From positions 4,965,285 through 5,029,284 of the forward strand of contig CM046870.1 of the NCBI GenBank assembly GCA_025617745.1: a stretch of 64,000 nt of DNA, in the 5' to 3' direction. Positions 43,870 through 53,745 of the stretch are shown here, piece by piece (position 1 is the stretch's first letter; every line of letters starts with the position of its first letter). The notes under the pieces were generated by a model, which was not told where the DNA came from, did no database searches, and saw only the letters and a list, made by a program, of their open reading frames with translations. Made by a program: the position numbers and the translations under genes. The stretch is from Heliocidaris erythrogramma. Taxonomy: Eukaryota; Echinodermata; Echinoidea; Camarodonta; Echinometridae.

Positions 43870-43975
43870 CTTCTTGAAAGCGCGAGCGCTAATACACACT
43901 GCGCGCAATTAGTGTTTGCGTCTTCAAGTCTGTCGCGCACTTAGTATCTGGCCGACGGCGCGGCCGGGGGCTTAT
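43870..43975 (+). promoter_or_regulatory. CpG-rich segment, possible promoter
   Basis: A local cluster of CpG (gcgcgagcgct, ctgcgcgcaatt, ctgtcgcgcac, ccgacggcgcggccgg) stands out against the AT-rich surroundings. It ends about 55 bases before the first proposed coding exon of the four-exon gene, which suggests a promoter or transcription start region. No TATA box seen. Confidence 0.4.
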
Positions 43976-44026
43976 GCATCCATGATTATAATGCAGTGAT
44001 GATTATTTGGAAAGAAAAAGATCGAA

Positions 44027-47000
44027 ATGGGATTTAGAATTTTTTTGACGACCAGGAAAAGACGGCTTTTACCAGGAATACAGATTCCAATGCACGTAAG
44101 TCATGCTGAACTTATTCTTTCTCTCTCTCTCGCTCTCTCTGATGGGAATGCACACAGCTACTAAATCATGCTCGTAATATGCAGTGTAAAGTCACGAATA
44201 ACCTTGGGGTGTTTCATAAAGCTGTTCGTAAGTTACGAATGACTTTACGAACGACTGCCTGGAACATGTTCTTGGTTGCTATACTAATCAGATTCTCAAT
44301 CATTTAGCACAAGAACTGATCACCAGTCGTGCGTAAAGTGTGAAAAAAATGGGCAATATTTTCCCCAACATTTTGCCCAACGTTGGGCCGATAGTCAACC
44401 CTACCAACTATTGGGTAATGCTCTGACTAACACTGTTGGGACATTAATGTGCCCAACTTTTGGACAAACATTTACTAAAAATTTGGTACTGGAAGTCATT
44501 GTTTGTCAAATTCCCGGATCCAACAGCGTCCACATGCACATCTCGCATCATATCGTGTTACAAAACAGTTGGGTAATATGAACATTTTCTTGTGGGACTT
44601 GCCCAACAATTTGGACATAGGCCTATGTGATCGGACCCCCAATGGGTAAAACTTTTACCCAAATTTTGGTCACATAATGCCCAACAAGAATATTACCAAC
44701 GTAAATTTACCCATTCTTTTCACAGTGTAAAGTCGTGCGTAACTTACGAACAGCTTTATGAAACACCCTCTGGAGTGTTGCAATGAATGCTTGGATCATT
44801 GGGAGAAAAATCCTTGTTTCAATTATAGAGGAAATTACAGGTGCCAAGATGAAACTGATTTGGAGATTATACTGTTGTCTATGAAATAAAATAGTGACGA
44901 TATTGCTCGTGATTAGTAACAATTCATCTAAGACTGCCTAGGCTAGGCCTAGTAGTTTCTTTCAGAGATCCTGACATGTCACCGTCAAGCTTTGGGTCAT
45001 TGCAATGTTTTTACATTTCATGTTCTATATTATACTTGACGAATAAAATCAATCCGTCGAAAATTCACCTGACTCTTGTAATCTTTCATTTTGATCAGGA
45101 TTTTGATATGCCTAAAGGGGTTCCCTTTCCATCCCAAAGACATTTTGAGATTTGAACGACCAATCTTATGAAATCTTATCTTATCTTATCTCATAGGGAC
45201 GTTTTCTTTCTCATCCTTACGGATTATGGGGGAGGGGCTTTAATAACATAACAGACTAGCTGTCACACTAGGGACTTTTAGAAGCAGTGGACTAGTACTT
45301 CGTCCCAGTCGACCAATTCGCGCATGTCAACGTCGACTGCCCATGTTGACTACAGTTCTGATCATTTTAGATTTCACTCGACGTGTACGTACCGTCGACA
45401 TCAACCGGAAGTACACACTCAACGGATTAGCATAACAGTTGAGCTGTTCTGATGACGTCATATACGTGAACCTCGTCGAAGATTTCGGAGCACCGCAAAA
45501 ACGAAGTGAACACGTTCTCGATTTTGCAAGTCAGGGAGGAGGACAGGAAGAGGGCGAGTGGCGCATGCGCAGTGGCGTAGAATGATGTCCTTGCGTACCA
45601 GTCGACTAAGTGGACGTGCAATTCTAAAAGTCCCTATTGTTAAGTTGAGAACCTCTGTGTCTTTTATCTGTGAGAGAGATTGACGAATCACAATCAAGGT
45701 AGTGATCAGATAGTTTCGATCTATTTTAGGTAGGATGGGGGTTGCATTTCCGGACACTTAACAAAAATTAGCCTGTCAGCTATGCCGTCAGATTTTACGA
45801 AACACATGCATCAAGTAACACTAAAACCAGTGAATATTTGCAATTCACATGATTTTCAACCTATCCTGTGAAAGATTTGTGACAATTTGCATGAAAAGTT
45901 GTTTGATTTACTGTTTAAAAATGACCTGTCCGGATAACCAACCTGTATAACATATAACATTCCTCTAGACTATAGGCTTAATATTTTCCATTCAAACACG
46001 TTTTCTCAGTCCTTTTAGCTTACCGACAGGGGTTAATTAAACAACAATAGTATAGTGAAATAAAGAAATATACCAGACGACTTTGAGGTGTGATTGTGCA
46101 TCAATTTATAACCAAGGCCAAGAGGACGACACTAGGTGGCGTGCTTCCACTTCACATTTGCTGTAACCAAATATCACAATAATTACATAATGGCGTGACT
46201 ACCTTTTTCTTTCCTTTCTCATCATCGCATAGTTATAGACTATATCGAATGATGTTGTATAAATCATACAATGTACAGGTACGATCACGGGTGTAAAACT
46301 CTGTGAGCTAAAACAAAATAACAAAATATTCAAAGTATCCTGTCACGGTAAAACTGATAACTACAATGTAGGCCTATCTATAACCAAGTTGATCAATGAT
46401 ATGACTATCTTAACTGACATGTAACAAAATGAAAATGCCACCAGCATACCTGCCAGCATTGTCATAAACATAACTCATCACTATCATTCATCTGCCTTTC
46501 CTTATACTTAAAAAACGAGTGCAAGTTTGATGTAGACAACAAAAAAATTGCCTGCACTGGTCGTCTCCAGCAAAGCGTGATAAATTAAACAAAAATTGAG
46601 GATGGTCCAATCATAGAACACTGAAAAAAATTGACCCAACCCTAAGCCGAAACACATAGGGTGACAAACCAAAAACAATATAACTAACCAGATTAATAGC
46701 CATGATATGACAGAGAAATGAATATCACCACTAAAGACCATGACTAAAACAGGTAAATTGACCTAATATATGGAATATATGGAATATATGGATGAGACCC
46801 GCTGGATATAATTAAGAGTATAACTGTAAATACCAGCTCAGAAATAAAATCAAATAATCAACTTTAGTCTTGATACAGGACAAGAACACTATTTTGCAAT
46901 GTAACTAAAGGCCAGTGCAAAACCAACACAATTATTTCATTTCCATCCTGACATCATAAACAACTGAATAGACATCAGTAGCATACAAATTACATGTGCA

Positions 47001-50000
47001 AACAATAACACCCCATTAAACACCGAGACAAACAGTATGGAGTATAGCCACATACCAATCACAGAAAAAGCAAATACCCTTCAAAGCCAAACAAAATACC
47101 TTTCGAAAAAAATGCAACAGTAAGTGAGTAAAAACACATCATTCACCGAAATGAATCACAGGCAGAATAGAGAACAACTGTGTAAGTTGAGGAAACGGCA
47201 AATAATGCATCCTTATGACCTTACATCTACAGTTTGATCGAAAACTATCCATAAAAATATGTAGATCGTATAAAATTAATGATACATCAAACATCACAGA
47301 AAAATACATCTTGTCATGCATTTTGGTTTATACAAGACATACTCTTAGCAGAGGAAAAATAAAACTGTGTAGCATTTGAACAAACTACAGGCAAATACAC
47401 TCTTGACATCAGTAATAAAATATAAGATGTTTCTATAACAAAGGATATATATGGTTCACAAAAAATCTTAACCCCTCTTCTCAAAAGACAGAAAATCATT
47501 ATGTGATACCAACACTGTAACCAACACTGTATGAGATCTCCATACAAAATATTTTATAACATATAACATACCGGTATATAAATTATTTCCTGTTCACACT
47601 ATATCTGTGAAATAGATAGTAACCAAAAAACATTTTGAATAAATACGTTGACAATATCACACTCTTATTCAACACCATGTAGAGATACAATAATGCCAAA
47701 AAAAACTAAAATACTTACAGTGAAAAACAATTTATGTATACCGGTCGTATAAGTCCGCAGAAATTACTTGTATGGGACTGGGGTGTAAAATAAACCAAAT
47801 CAAGAGATAGCATATGAGGGGCTCTCAGAAATGGGGTACATGTAAATAAATGTACATGGGTTCTGTCCAGCACAGTCACAGTGGGTAAATCAACTCATGG
47901 CAACAAGATGGAGTCCGTGCAGGAATCAACCACAACAGGACTAGAGTGGCCGCTATCTGTAACATGCATCAGGAGGTAAGTCTCTGAGTCTGTTGTCGTC
48001 CTCATATGACAAGCAAGGATGGTGTACCCTCGAGGTTACAATGGGGGACGATCTCGAAGAACCAAACCTGAGGCGAGAACGCTCTATAGATACGGAGTGG
48101 CCTGCGGAGTGGCAGAAGATCTGGTCACCAGGTCTGCAACGCTCTTTTTCCGGGGCAGACAGATCAGCAGGACCATGCTCAGTAGCGGCATGGGGCTGGT
48201 CTGGTGGACGAGTACAACGGAGCTCTCCTATGGGGATGGACAGATCAGCAGGACCATGCCCAGTAGCAGCATGGGGCTGGTCTGGCGGACGAGTATGGTA
48301 CGTGACGTCAGCAGCGCAGAATGAACGGCAATCTCGGCCGTTTGACGGACGAGACCGAGGGGTCAGATCAGGCATGATGGAACTGCTATGAAGGACGGTA
48401 CCGAATGGACCGCTAACCGATCGTGGGCAACCAGATAATGCGACAGTTGGAGAAAGCACATTCGGATACGGTGGCGATTTCACGATCACGCAACATCTGG
48501 TTCGCGAAGGTGGACTTAATTGCACCGGGAAGGAACCACCATCGATATCTACATCTGACGGACACAATGGAGGCGGAACGATTCTTCCATTGCTAAGTGC
48601 GCAGCTGTTATTCGCAGAGACCGACTGCTCCGGATTGGTCAATAGCGCAATGGACACAGTACCAACACTTCTGACAGTGTCTATAGACGAATCATGAGGC
48701 ATCACAGTACCTCCAAGATCAATGATGCGGTCGCCACAGAAGCAGCGATCCAGCAGCACTGCATCGGACAAAGTCACTTTAGACAAAATGGTCACATCAG
48801 GCAAATTCATCGGACCATGGTCCGGACCAGAACTCAAGTCAACAGACTCTGTAAAATAACTGACAGACATATCGGCAGGGGGACGATCCCCAATCACAGA
48901 GGATTCGATAAAGGAATCCACACCAGGAAGTGAAGAACGCAACTCTCTAACTGGAGTGCGAGACATACACCTAGAATGAACAAATGCACAACTGTCCTCA
49001 CAGTCAACCTGACAATCATGTTCAACAGTGTGAACTCTACTAGGCCTAGCACCACCTGTGGAGACTACTGACGGAAAATACGACTGACCAGGGTTATCCT
49101 CAACAGCAAGAGAACACACTGCTGTACGATCTATGAGTAATTTGTATTGATCACCTTCGGTATGACCATTTACATGTAAGACATTCTCATCGGATCCCTC
49201 ATCGTATATCACATGATCCTTGTTTGTTCCTCTCGCATTACCTATGTCTGTTCCGTGATCCACATCTGTTTTGCGATCAATATTCACTTCATCTCCACAA
49301 GTCTCTACTCCAATGTCTTCACTCTCACTTGTCTCATATCCATCATCTTTCTGGTCAACATTCAACTGTGTCACATCTACACCTATGTTAGTCTCTATTC
49401 CAGGAATCACACTCTCATTTATCTTATGTATTTCATCTCCTAGATCTCTGTTCCCATGTGAAACACAGTGATCCAAACCAGAAATCATTCCATGGTCTTC
49501 ACCTACTTCACCATCTTCATTCTCTACCATGTCATGATTGTCTTCATCACTAGCCATCGATTCACAATCCTCACTTCTTGCACTTGCATTGTACATGTAT
49601 TCATCTACTACTGTATTTGTATTCCCTAATGTATGTCTATCATAATCATGAGTATCAATCACACAATTGCTCACATTAACCTCATCTCTCTCATCTCTGA
49701 TACCTTTGTTGCTAAAGGGATTGCATTCAATCAACCCTACGGTATCATTCCCATTCATGTCTTCATCACCATGAACGCACGAGGGAGACAAGGCAGACAC
49801 AGGCTGAGGGAATAAATCATAATAGTACGCAACATCATCGCCAAACATGATCTGTTGCTTGGAGGGCGGACTGACACATCATTCTGCTCCATGAAGGGAG
49901 CACCAGCAATGACATCACAAGAATCATCTACTAAGGAATCATCGTGGACTACCACACAATCAAACAAAATCTCACACCCGTCAATCAACAACGTGAACTG

Positions 50001-51388
50001 GGTCAGACCAACAATCCGGGTCTGATCGACAAGACTAGTTACCAAAACATTACCATCAAAACTATAATCACAGAATCCAAACTCATCCACAAGAACATCA
50101 AATCCAAAATAATCAGCAGCAGACTCTTTGATTAGATTGATTTGCGATCCACTCTTCAATTCAACAGAAATTTCCAAATTCTCTCTAGTACAAGCAACAA
50201 AACACGGTTTACGAACAATCTGCTCTCTTGCAGAGCCAGAGGACTGACGCAAATATAATTGCGATGACCTGCTAGTTGGACGCCGGCACTTCGGCATAAG
50301 CGCCCCGACTGCCGCGGCGGTCAGCGCGGCCTTAGCCATGGTTTCCCCAAGTGTCTTATCACACATCTCTCTGTGTGTATGTATGGGGCTACACAAATCA
50401 ATGTCCTAGGAATACCTCTCGTCTGACACCCATATTTACACGGCACGCCTGGCCCCTATTTTGAGGGTTTATTTCTGTAAAAGGCTAAATAACTCGATGG
50501 GTAGGAATCAGACCTAGCTGCCACCACGCCAGGGGTTAATTAAACAACAATAGTATAGTGAAATAAAGAAATATACCAGACGACTTTGAGGTGTGATTGT
50601 GCATCAATTTATAACCAAGGCCAAGAGGACGACACTAGGTGGCGTGCTTCCACTTCACATTTGCTGTAACAAAATATCACAATAATTACATAATGGCGCA
50701 CAATGTTCACTATATTGACAGAGTACCACATTTTAATTAACAGTATTTTTTTCAAATCATTACTGAGTTCTTTCTTCACTCTTCTTCACTTTTAATTATG
50801 TCATAGACGGAGGCATTGCTGTCGCAGATGAAAGACACTGTTGCTATATCAAGGCATCTTCCGTTCGACCCATCCCATCAAATTGAGAAATTTTTCCAGT
50901 TGATAGGTAAGTAAGAGATTTTAAAATCCTTTGGCAGCAGAATGATTTCGGAAAAGGGAAATGACCTCAAAGAGAATATTTTTAAAAGAAGAAATCTGTA
51001 ATAATTCAAAAATTCTATACACTGTAAAATATAGCTGTAAAACTGCAGGTTTTGGGGCCCTTGAAATTACAAGTTATTGCCGTTATTTCAACAGCAAGTT
51101 TGTTGGTTTACCGGAAATCAGCATATATTTACAATGCATGTACAGTCGCCCGACATAAAACACTGTTAAAAAACATTTTCTCATATTTGAACCGCGGTCT
51201 ATGTACTGTGGAAAAACGGTCATTCCGGCATCCCTACTGCCAGGAAATTCCCGTGAAAAAACGGTAAGATTTTATACAGTGTACGCGAAAAAAACCACAA
51301 ACAAACAAAAATACAAACTTATATTTCTACATCATCATGGAATAATATTAATAATATTGCTGATGACGATCATGATCATGATCATGAC

Positions 51389-51422
<34 letters not shown>

Positions 51423-53432
51423 GTAACAGTAAAAATACTAATAATGATAATAATAATGATAGGAATGATGATAATGATGATGATGCTGATGATGATGATG
51501 ATGATGATAATAATAATAATAATATAAAGGGGGTTGTGTGTCCGGACACTTAACAAATATAATGTTGTCAAGTTTTTCGCTGGATTTTGTGAAAAATATG
51601 CATCAAATGGGACTAACCATCACGGAATTTGCCATTTATTGTATTTCGTAAAACAGGTTTTAAAAGATTCTTGAAATATTGCTAGCAAATTTGTTCAAAT
51701 TGCTTTTTGATATCGTATGTCCGGAAACTCAACCTGTCCGGACACACAACGTATGGGTATACGTATATCAATAATAATAATGATAATAATGGAGACGATA
51801 AAGACATCTCTGATGGGAAATATCTTGAAACCTGTATCAATTGAACTGTATTCACTTTAAAAACCGTACATTGAGCACATCATTGGCAAATACAATATCG
51901 TTCAATTACGAGGATGGTGATTATTCATTCTGTGACACAATGTCCATCACAAGAAGTCATTAAGTAAGAGCTCATTAAACGTAAATTGAAATGACCGTGA
52001 TGACGTGAGAGTGTTTTGTGTCTATTTATTTATTAAGATATGTATCCCTTATTGTGCGGCTTACTGAGCGAGCTTCAACCGCGCAATGGGACTCTTTTCT
52101 GGGACACCTTTGGAGAGTGGTTACTTCATAAGGTTAATCACCCTATACCAAGCCTGGATTCACCCCGCATCGGACCAGCGGCTCACATAGCAGACGTCAA
52201 AGCGCTCAAGTTTACAACTCGTAAGTCTCAGACAGACATAGAATTAATGAGATGAGAAAAGAGATGTTGAAAGAAAGAGGGGAAACAAAGAAGAGGATGA
52301 GAAAGAGAAAAAAGGAGGAGAGAGAGATAGGAAGATGAGAATTAAAGTTGGCAAAAGAAGAGATAGTAATGTTTTGGGGACATTGAATAAGGGCAGAACT
52401 TATTGTTGGTCACCTACATTGTATGTACAATAATTGTGTAGTGCAGAAGGAAAAAAAAGACGAAAAGGGATAAACACCTCTCGTTAAACAAATCAGAATC
52501 GTATATTTAGGACCTTTTTAAACATTTTTGAGTTGCGTTTAATAGGTTACTCATCGATTGATTTGGTTATGTGATAATCATACTGATGATGATGATGATG
52601 ATGATGGAAATAGTGATGGTATTGGCGATTAAAATGGTTTTCATGGTATTGTATGACGACAAGGACGATAATGATAATGAATGTCATGAAAATACCTAAT
52701 GACTATCTAGCGTTCTTTTATAGAAAGAGTAAAGAAATGAATGTCCAAAGTTTTCAAAAATAAAGTGGCACTCACTCAGAGGCATAATAGCGGGGAGGAG
52801 AGGTGGGAATGGGGTTGTTGTAATTCTTCTATAAAGGGTCTCTAATGTAGTCGACGTTTTTCTGCCCTCAATCAACAGATCACCTTTGGCCCGCATCATT
52901 CTGGCGGGACAAGCACTGCTATAGATGCTTCATCAAAGAACTGGGATCCCACCCTCTGCGGCTGGCCAGCAAGCAATGTTCCAGACATGCCTGCCAAAGT
53001 TGGGCCCTTCGTCTCCTCGAGAATCTTCGCGAGCAGTACCCAGGTTTCTCCACAAGGAGTCTCCTACCTACACCTCGACGAGACAGGAGGTCCACGAGGA
53101 GAAGGAGAGCGAGTTCAAAGAGTCCAGCTAGGAAGGGCTCAAGGAGAAGGAGCCCCTCCCCTAATCAACCCGCTAGAAACACGGAGCAGTATCAGGTCAC
53201 AATGGTCAGCCCGCTTACTAACGAACTGAACGAAGAAGAGCCGCAGCAGGATGGACAGAAGGACACTCGCTCTTCTACGAGAAGGAGGCATAGTTCATGG
53301 GGATCGGGGCATGAGATGCAGGGAAGCATTCATACAGGGAACCCTTCTCCTCATCCGATCATGGTTAATGAAAATGTCACCCCTGTTATCATGCTCATGG
53401 ATGCATTTGACGACGATTCCAACCGAGAATAA
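44027..53432 (+). CDS. Uncharacterised four-exon gene with RS-rich C-terminus
   Basis: Proposed exons are 44027-44095 (ATG start, donor CAC|GTAAGT, phase 0), 50807-50906 (acceptor GTCATAG|ACGG, donor GATAG|GTAAGT, phase 1), 52038-52220 (acceptor TTAAG|ATATG, donor ACTC|GTAAGT, phase 1) and 52879-53432 (acceptor CAACAG|ATCACC, stop TAA). All phases agree and give 301 aa. Exons 2-4 are firm; exon 1 is less certain. The protein contains KFFQLIDMYPLLCGLLSEL, TLFWDTFGEWLLHKV, a Cys-rich stretch (HCYRCFIKELGSHPLRLASK), then a basic Arg/Ser segment (RRDRRSTRRRRRASSK) that could act as a nuclear localisation or RS region, and an acidic end. I do not recognise the family. Intron 1 (6.7 kb) holds three MITE loci and an antisense LTR element. 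A polyadenylation signal lies at 53729. Confidence 0.68.
44217..44768. mobile_element. MITE with a second MITE nested inside
   Basis: Outer termini GGGTGTTTCATAAAGCTG and TTCGTAAGTTACG are mirrored at the right end (cagctttatgaaacaccc). The outer element is split by the nested element 44338-44727. Without the insert it would be only about 160 bp and nearly all hairpin. Confidence 0.85.
44338..44727. mobile_element. Nested inverted-repeat element rich in TTGGGCAA
   Basis: The left end TGTGAAAAAAATGGGCAA is mirrored by TTTACCCATTCTTTTCACAG on the right. A short duplication around GTAAAG flanks it. Its inner sequence repeats cccaac/gttgggc motifs, and a relative lies at 58450-58600. Confidence 0.75.
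45269..45636. mobile_element. MITE with TAGGGACTTTTAGAA termini
   Basis: Terminal inverted repeats TAGGGACTTTTAGAA / TTCTAAAAGTCCCTA, with TA at the outermost positions, and subterminal GTCGAC-containing repeats on both sides. About 370 bp, with more CpG than its surroundings. It lies in intron 1 of the four-exon gene. Confidence 0.8.
45741..45942. mobile_element. TCCGGACA-type MITE, diverged copy
   Basis: Termini GTTGCATTTCCGGACACTTAAC and ACCTGTCCGGATAACCAAC. It is a diverged relative of 51533-51750, with matching inner phrases (atgcatcaa, cctgt). Confidence 0.75.
46027..46195 (-). repeat. 3' LTR (minus orientation)
   Basis: 169 bp, identical to 50530-50698 except one base (ctgtaacc versus ctgtaaca). 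It contains TATAAAT on the minus strand (46104-46110). The near identity implies recent insertion. Confidence 0.88.
46201..46220 (-). other. Polypurine tract
   Basis: On the minus strand the sequence reads GAGAAAGGAAAGAAAAAGG, directly upstream of the 3' LTR. This is the position where plus-strand priming occurs in LTR retroelements. Confidence 0.7.
47953..49848 (-). CDS. 631-aa ORF of the LTR element, unknown function
   Basis: It is a long open frame starting at Met 49848, but it probably continues the protease frame. Its first residues (MFGDDVAYYYD) are what normally follows the protease in Ty3-like polyproteins, and a one-base frame difference near 49865-49875 separates the two. The N-terminal third is very acidic (DEDNHDMVENEDGEVGED). 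The middle is Ser/Thr/Val-rich with scattered Cys. The C-terminal part has a tandem duplication of a segment TRPPDQPHAATxHGPADLS. No RT (YxDD), RNase H or integrase (HHCC, DDE) signatures occur. It stands where RT should begin, so it may be a replacement or captured sequence. The high coding continuity contrasts with decayed LINEs nearby. Confidence 0.7.
   Translation of the reverse strand: MFGDDVAYYYDLFPQPVSALSPSCVHGDEDMNGNDTVGLIECNPFSNKGIRDERDEVNVSNCVIDTHDYDRHTLGNTNTVVDEYMYNASARSEDCESMASDEDNHDMVENEDGEVGEDHGMISGLDHCVSHGNRDLGDEIHKINESVIPGIETNIGVDVTQLNVDQKDDGYETSESEDIGVETCGDEVNIDRKTDVDHGTDIGNARGTNKDHVIYDEGSDENVLHVNGHTEGDQYKLLIDRTAVCSLAVEDNPGQSYFPSVVSTGGARPSRVHTVEHDCQVDCEDSCAFVHSRCMSRTPVRELRSSLPGVDSFIESSVIGDRPPADMSVSYFTESVDLSSGPDHGPMNLPDVTILSKVTLSDAVLLDRCFCGDRIIDLGGTVMPHDSSIDTVRSVGTVSIALLTNPEQSVSANNSCALSNGRIVPPPLCPSDVDIDGGSFPVQLSPPSRTRCCVIVKSPPYPNVLSPTVALSGCPRSVSGPFGTVLHSSSIMPDLTPRSRPSNGRDCRSFCAADVTYHTRPPDQPHAATGHGPADLSIPIGELRCTRPPDQPHAATEHGPADLSAPEKERCRPGDQIFCHSAGHSVSIERSRLRFGSSRSSPIVTSRVHHPCLSYEDDNRLRDLPPDACYR
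49755..50396 (-). CDS. Retropepsin-like protease frame of the LTR element
   Basis: A 213-aa frame starting just inside the 5' LTR. Residues about 66-175 look like a Ty3-type aspartic protease: FVACTRENLEISVELKSGSQ then INLI, and DVIAGAPFMEQNDVSV at 161-176, which matches the flap-to-end pattern (D-x-x-x-G-x-P-F-x-x-x-N-D). The catalytic D-T/S-G is replaced by K-S-G-S (81-84), so activity is doubtful. Only a short basic/Ala-rich stretch precedes it; there is no gag. The last residues after about 177 are out of frame with the downstream 631-aa ORF, which overlaps by about 94 bases. Confidence 0.65.
   Translation of the reverse strand: MCSPIHTHREMCDKTLGETMAKAALTAAAVGALMPKCRRPTSRSSQLYLRQSSGSAREQIVRKPCFVACTRENLEISVELKSGSQINLIKESAADYFGFDVLVDEFGFCDYSFDGNVLVTSLVDQTRIVGLTQFTLLIDGCEILFDCVVVHDDSLVDDSCDVIAGAPFMEQNDVSVRPPSNRSCLAMMLRTIMIYSLSLCLPCLPRAFMVMKT
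50530..50698 (-). repeat. 5' LTR (minus orientation)
   Basis: 169 bp copy of 46027-46195 with one mismatch. TATAAAT on the minus strand at 50607-50613 could direct transcription of the element. The primer-binding-site-like TGGCGTGG follows on the minus strand at about 50530. Confidence 0.88.
51018..51282. mobile_element. MITE with ACACTGTA termini
   Basis: ACACTGTAAAATATAGC at the left and GATTTTATACAGTGT at the right are inverse, with CTGTAAAAC/GAAAAAACGGTAAG subterminal similarity. About 265 bp, within intron 2 of the four-exon gene. Confidence 0.65.
51378..51525. repeat. (AAT)n / (GAT)n microsatellites
   Basis: Two adjacent trinucleotide runs, preceded by an alternating gatcatgatcatgatcatga stretch. 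Long Ile/Met-rich translations here are artefacts. Confidence 0.85.
51533..51750. mobile_element. MITE with GTTGTGTGTCCGGACA termini
   Basis: Terminal inverted repeats GTTGTGTGTCCGGACA and TGTCCGGACACACAAC are perfect over 16 bases, and the termini themselves contain the palindrome GTGTCCGGACAC. It is a better-preserved copy of the element at 45741-45942; both are in introns of the same gene. Confidence 0.85.
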
Positions 53433-53728
53433 TGAAACCTTGCGACCATCAAAGAACTCATCATCACTCCAGAATCAAAGAGACTCTCAGTTTCATTGGT
53501 CATTGTCTCAATATTATAGTTTAAGAGAAAAGTCTTATTTATTTTCAAGGACCTGCAAACATTGAGAGGAGAGGGGGAGAAGGATGGGGGGGAGGTCATA
53601 CTCCGTCTCCGGAATAGGTTGAATTGTACGACACAAATATGTTCGGCGACAATCACTCCTCTGTCAATTTCGTCAGGGTCGTGAATCCAACACTAGATCT
53701 ATAAACCTAATCCAAAGGTTTGAAATCA

Positions 53729-53734
53729 AATAAA
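53729..53734 (+). promoter_or_regulatory. Polyadenylation signal AATAAA
   Basis: AATAAA about 300 bases after the stop of the four-exon gene. The 941-bp TTAA element starts 12 bases further on, so it may supply the downstream processing sequence. Confidence 0.5.
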
Positions 53735-53745
53735 TATCGAGTTAA

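Larger units (their letters stand above)
46027..50698 (-). mobile_element. Young LTR retroelement lacking visible RT
   Basis: Direct 169-bp repeats bound 4.67 kb, and the internal frames run on the minus strand, antisense to the host gene whose intron it occupies. On the minus strand the order is 5' LTR (50698-50530), a primer-site-like TGGCGTGGTGGCAGC, a protease-like frame, a 631-aa frame, about 1.75 kb without a frame, a polypurine tract and the 3' LTR. No gag zinc knuckle, RT, RNase H or integrase was found, so it is probably non-autonomous. No target duplication is evident at the boundaries I chose. Confidence 0.85.

Noticed and set aside
47993-49471. Plus-strand frames of 60-132 aa over the LTR element
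   Set aside because: Shadows of the 631-aa minus-strand ORF; no independent signals.
53351-53656. 101-aa minus-strand frame
   Set aside because: Antisense to the last exon of the four-exon gene, whose plus-strand frame is supported by splice phases.
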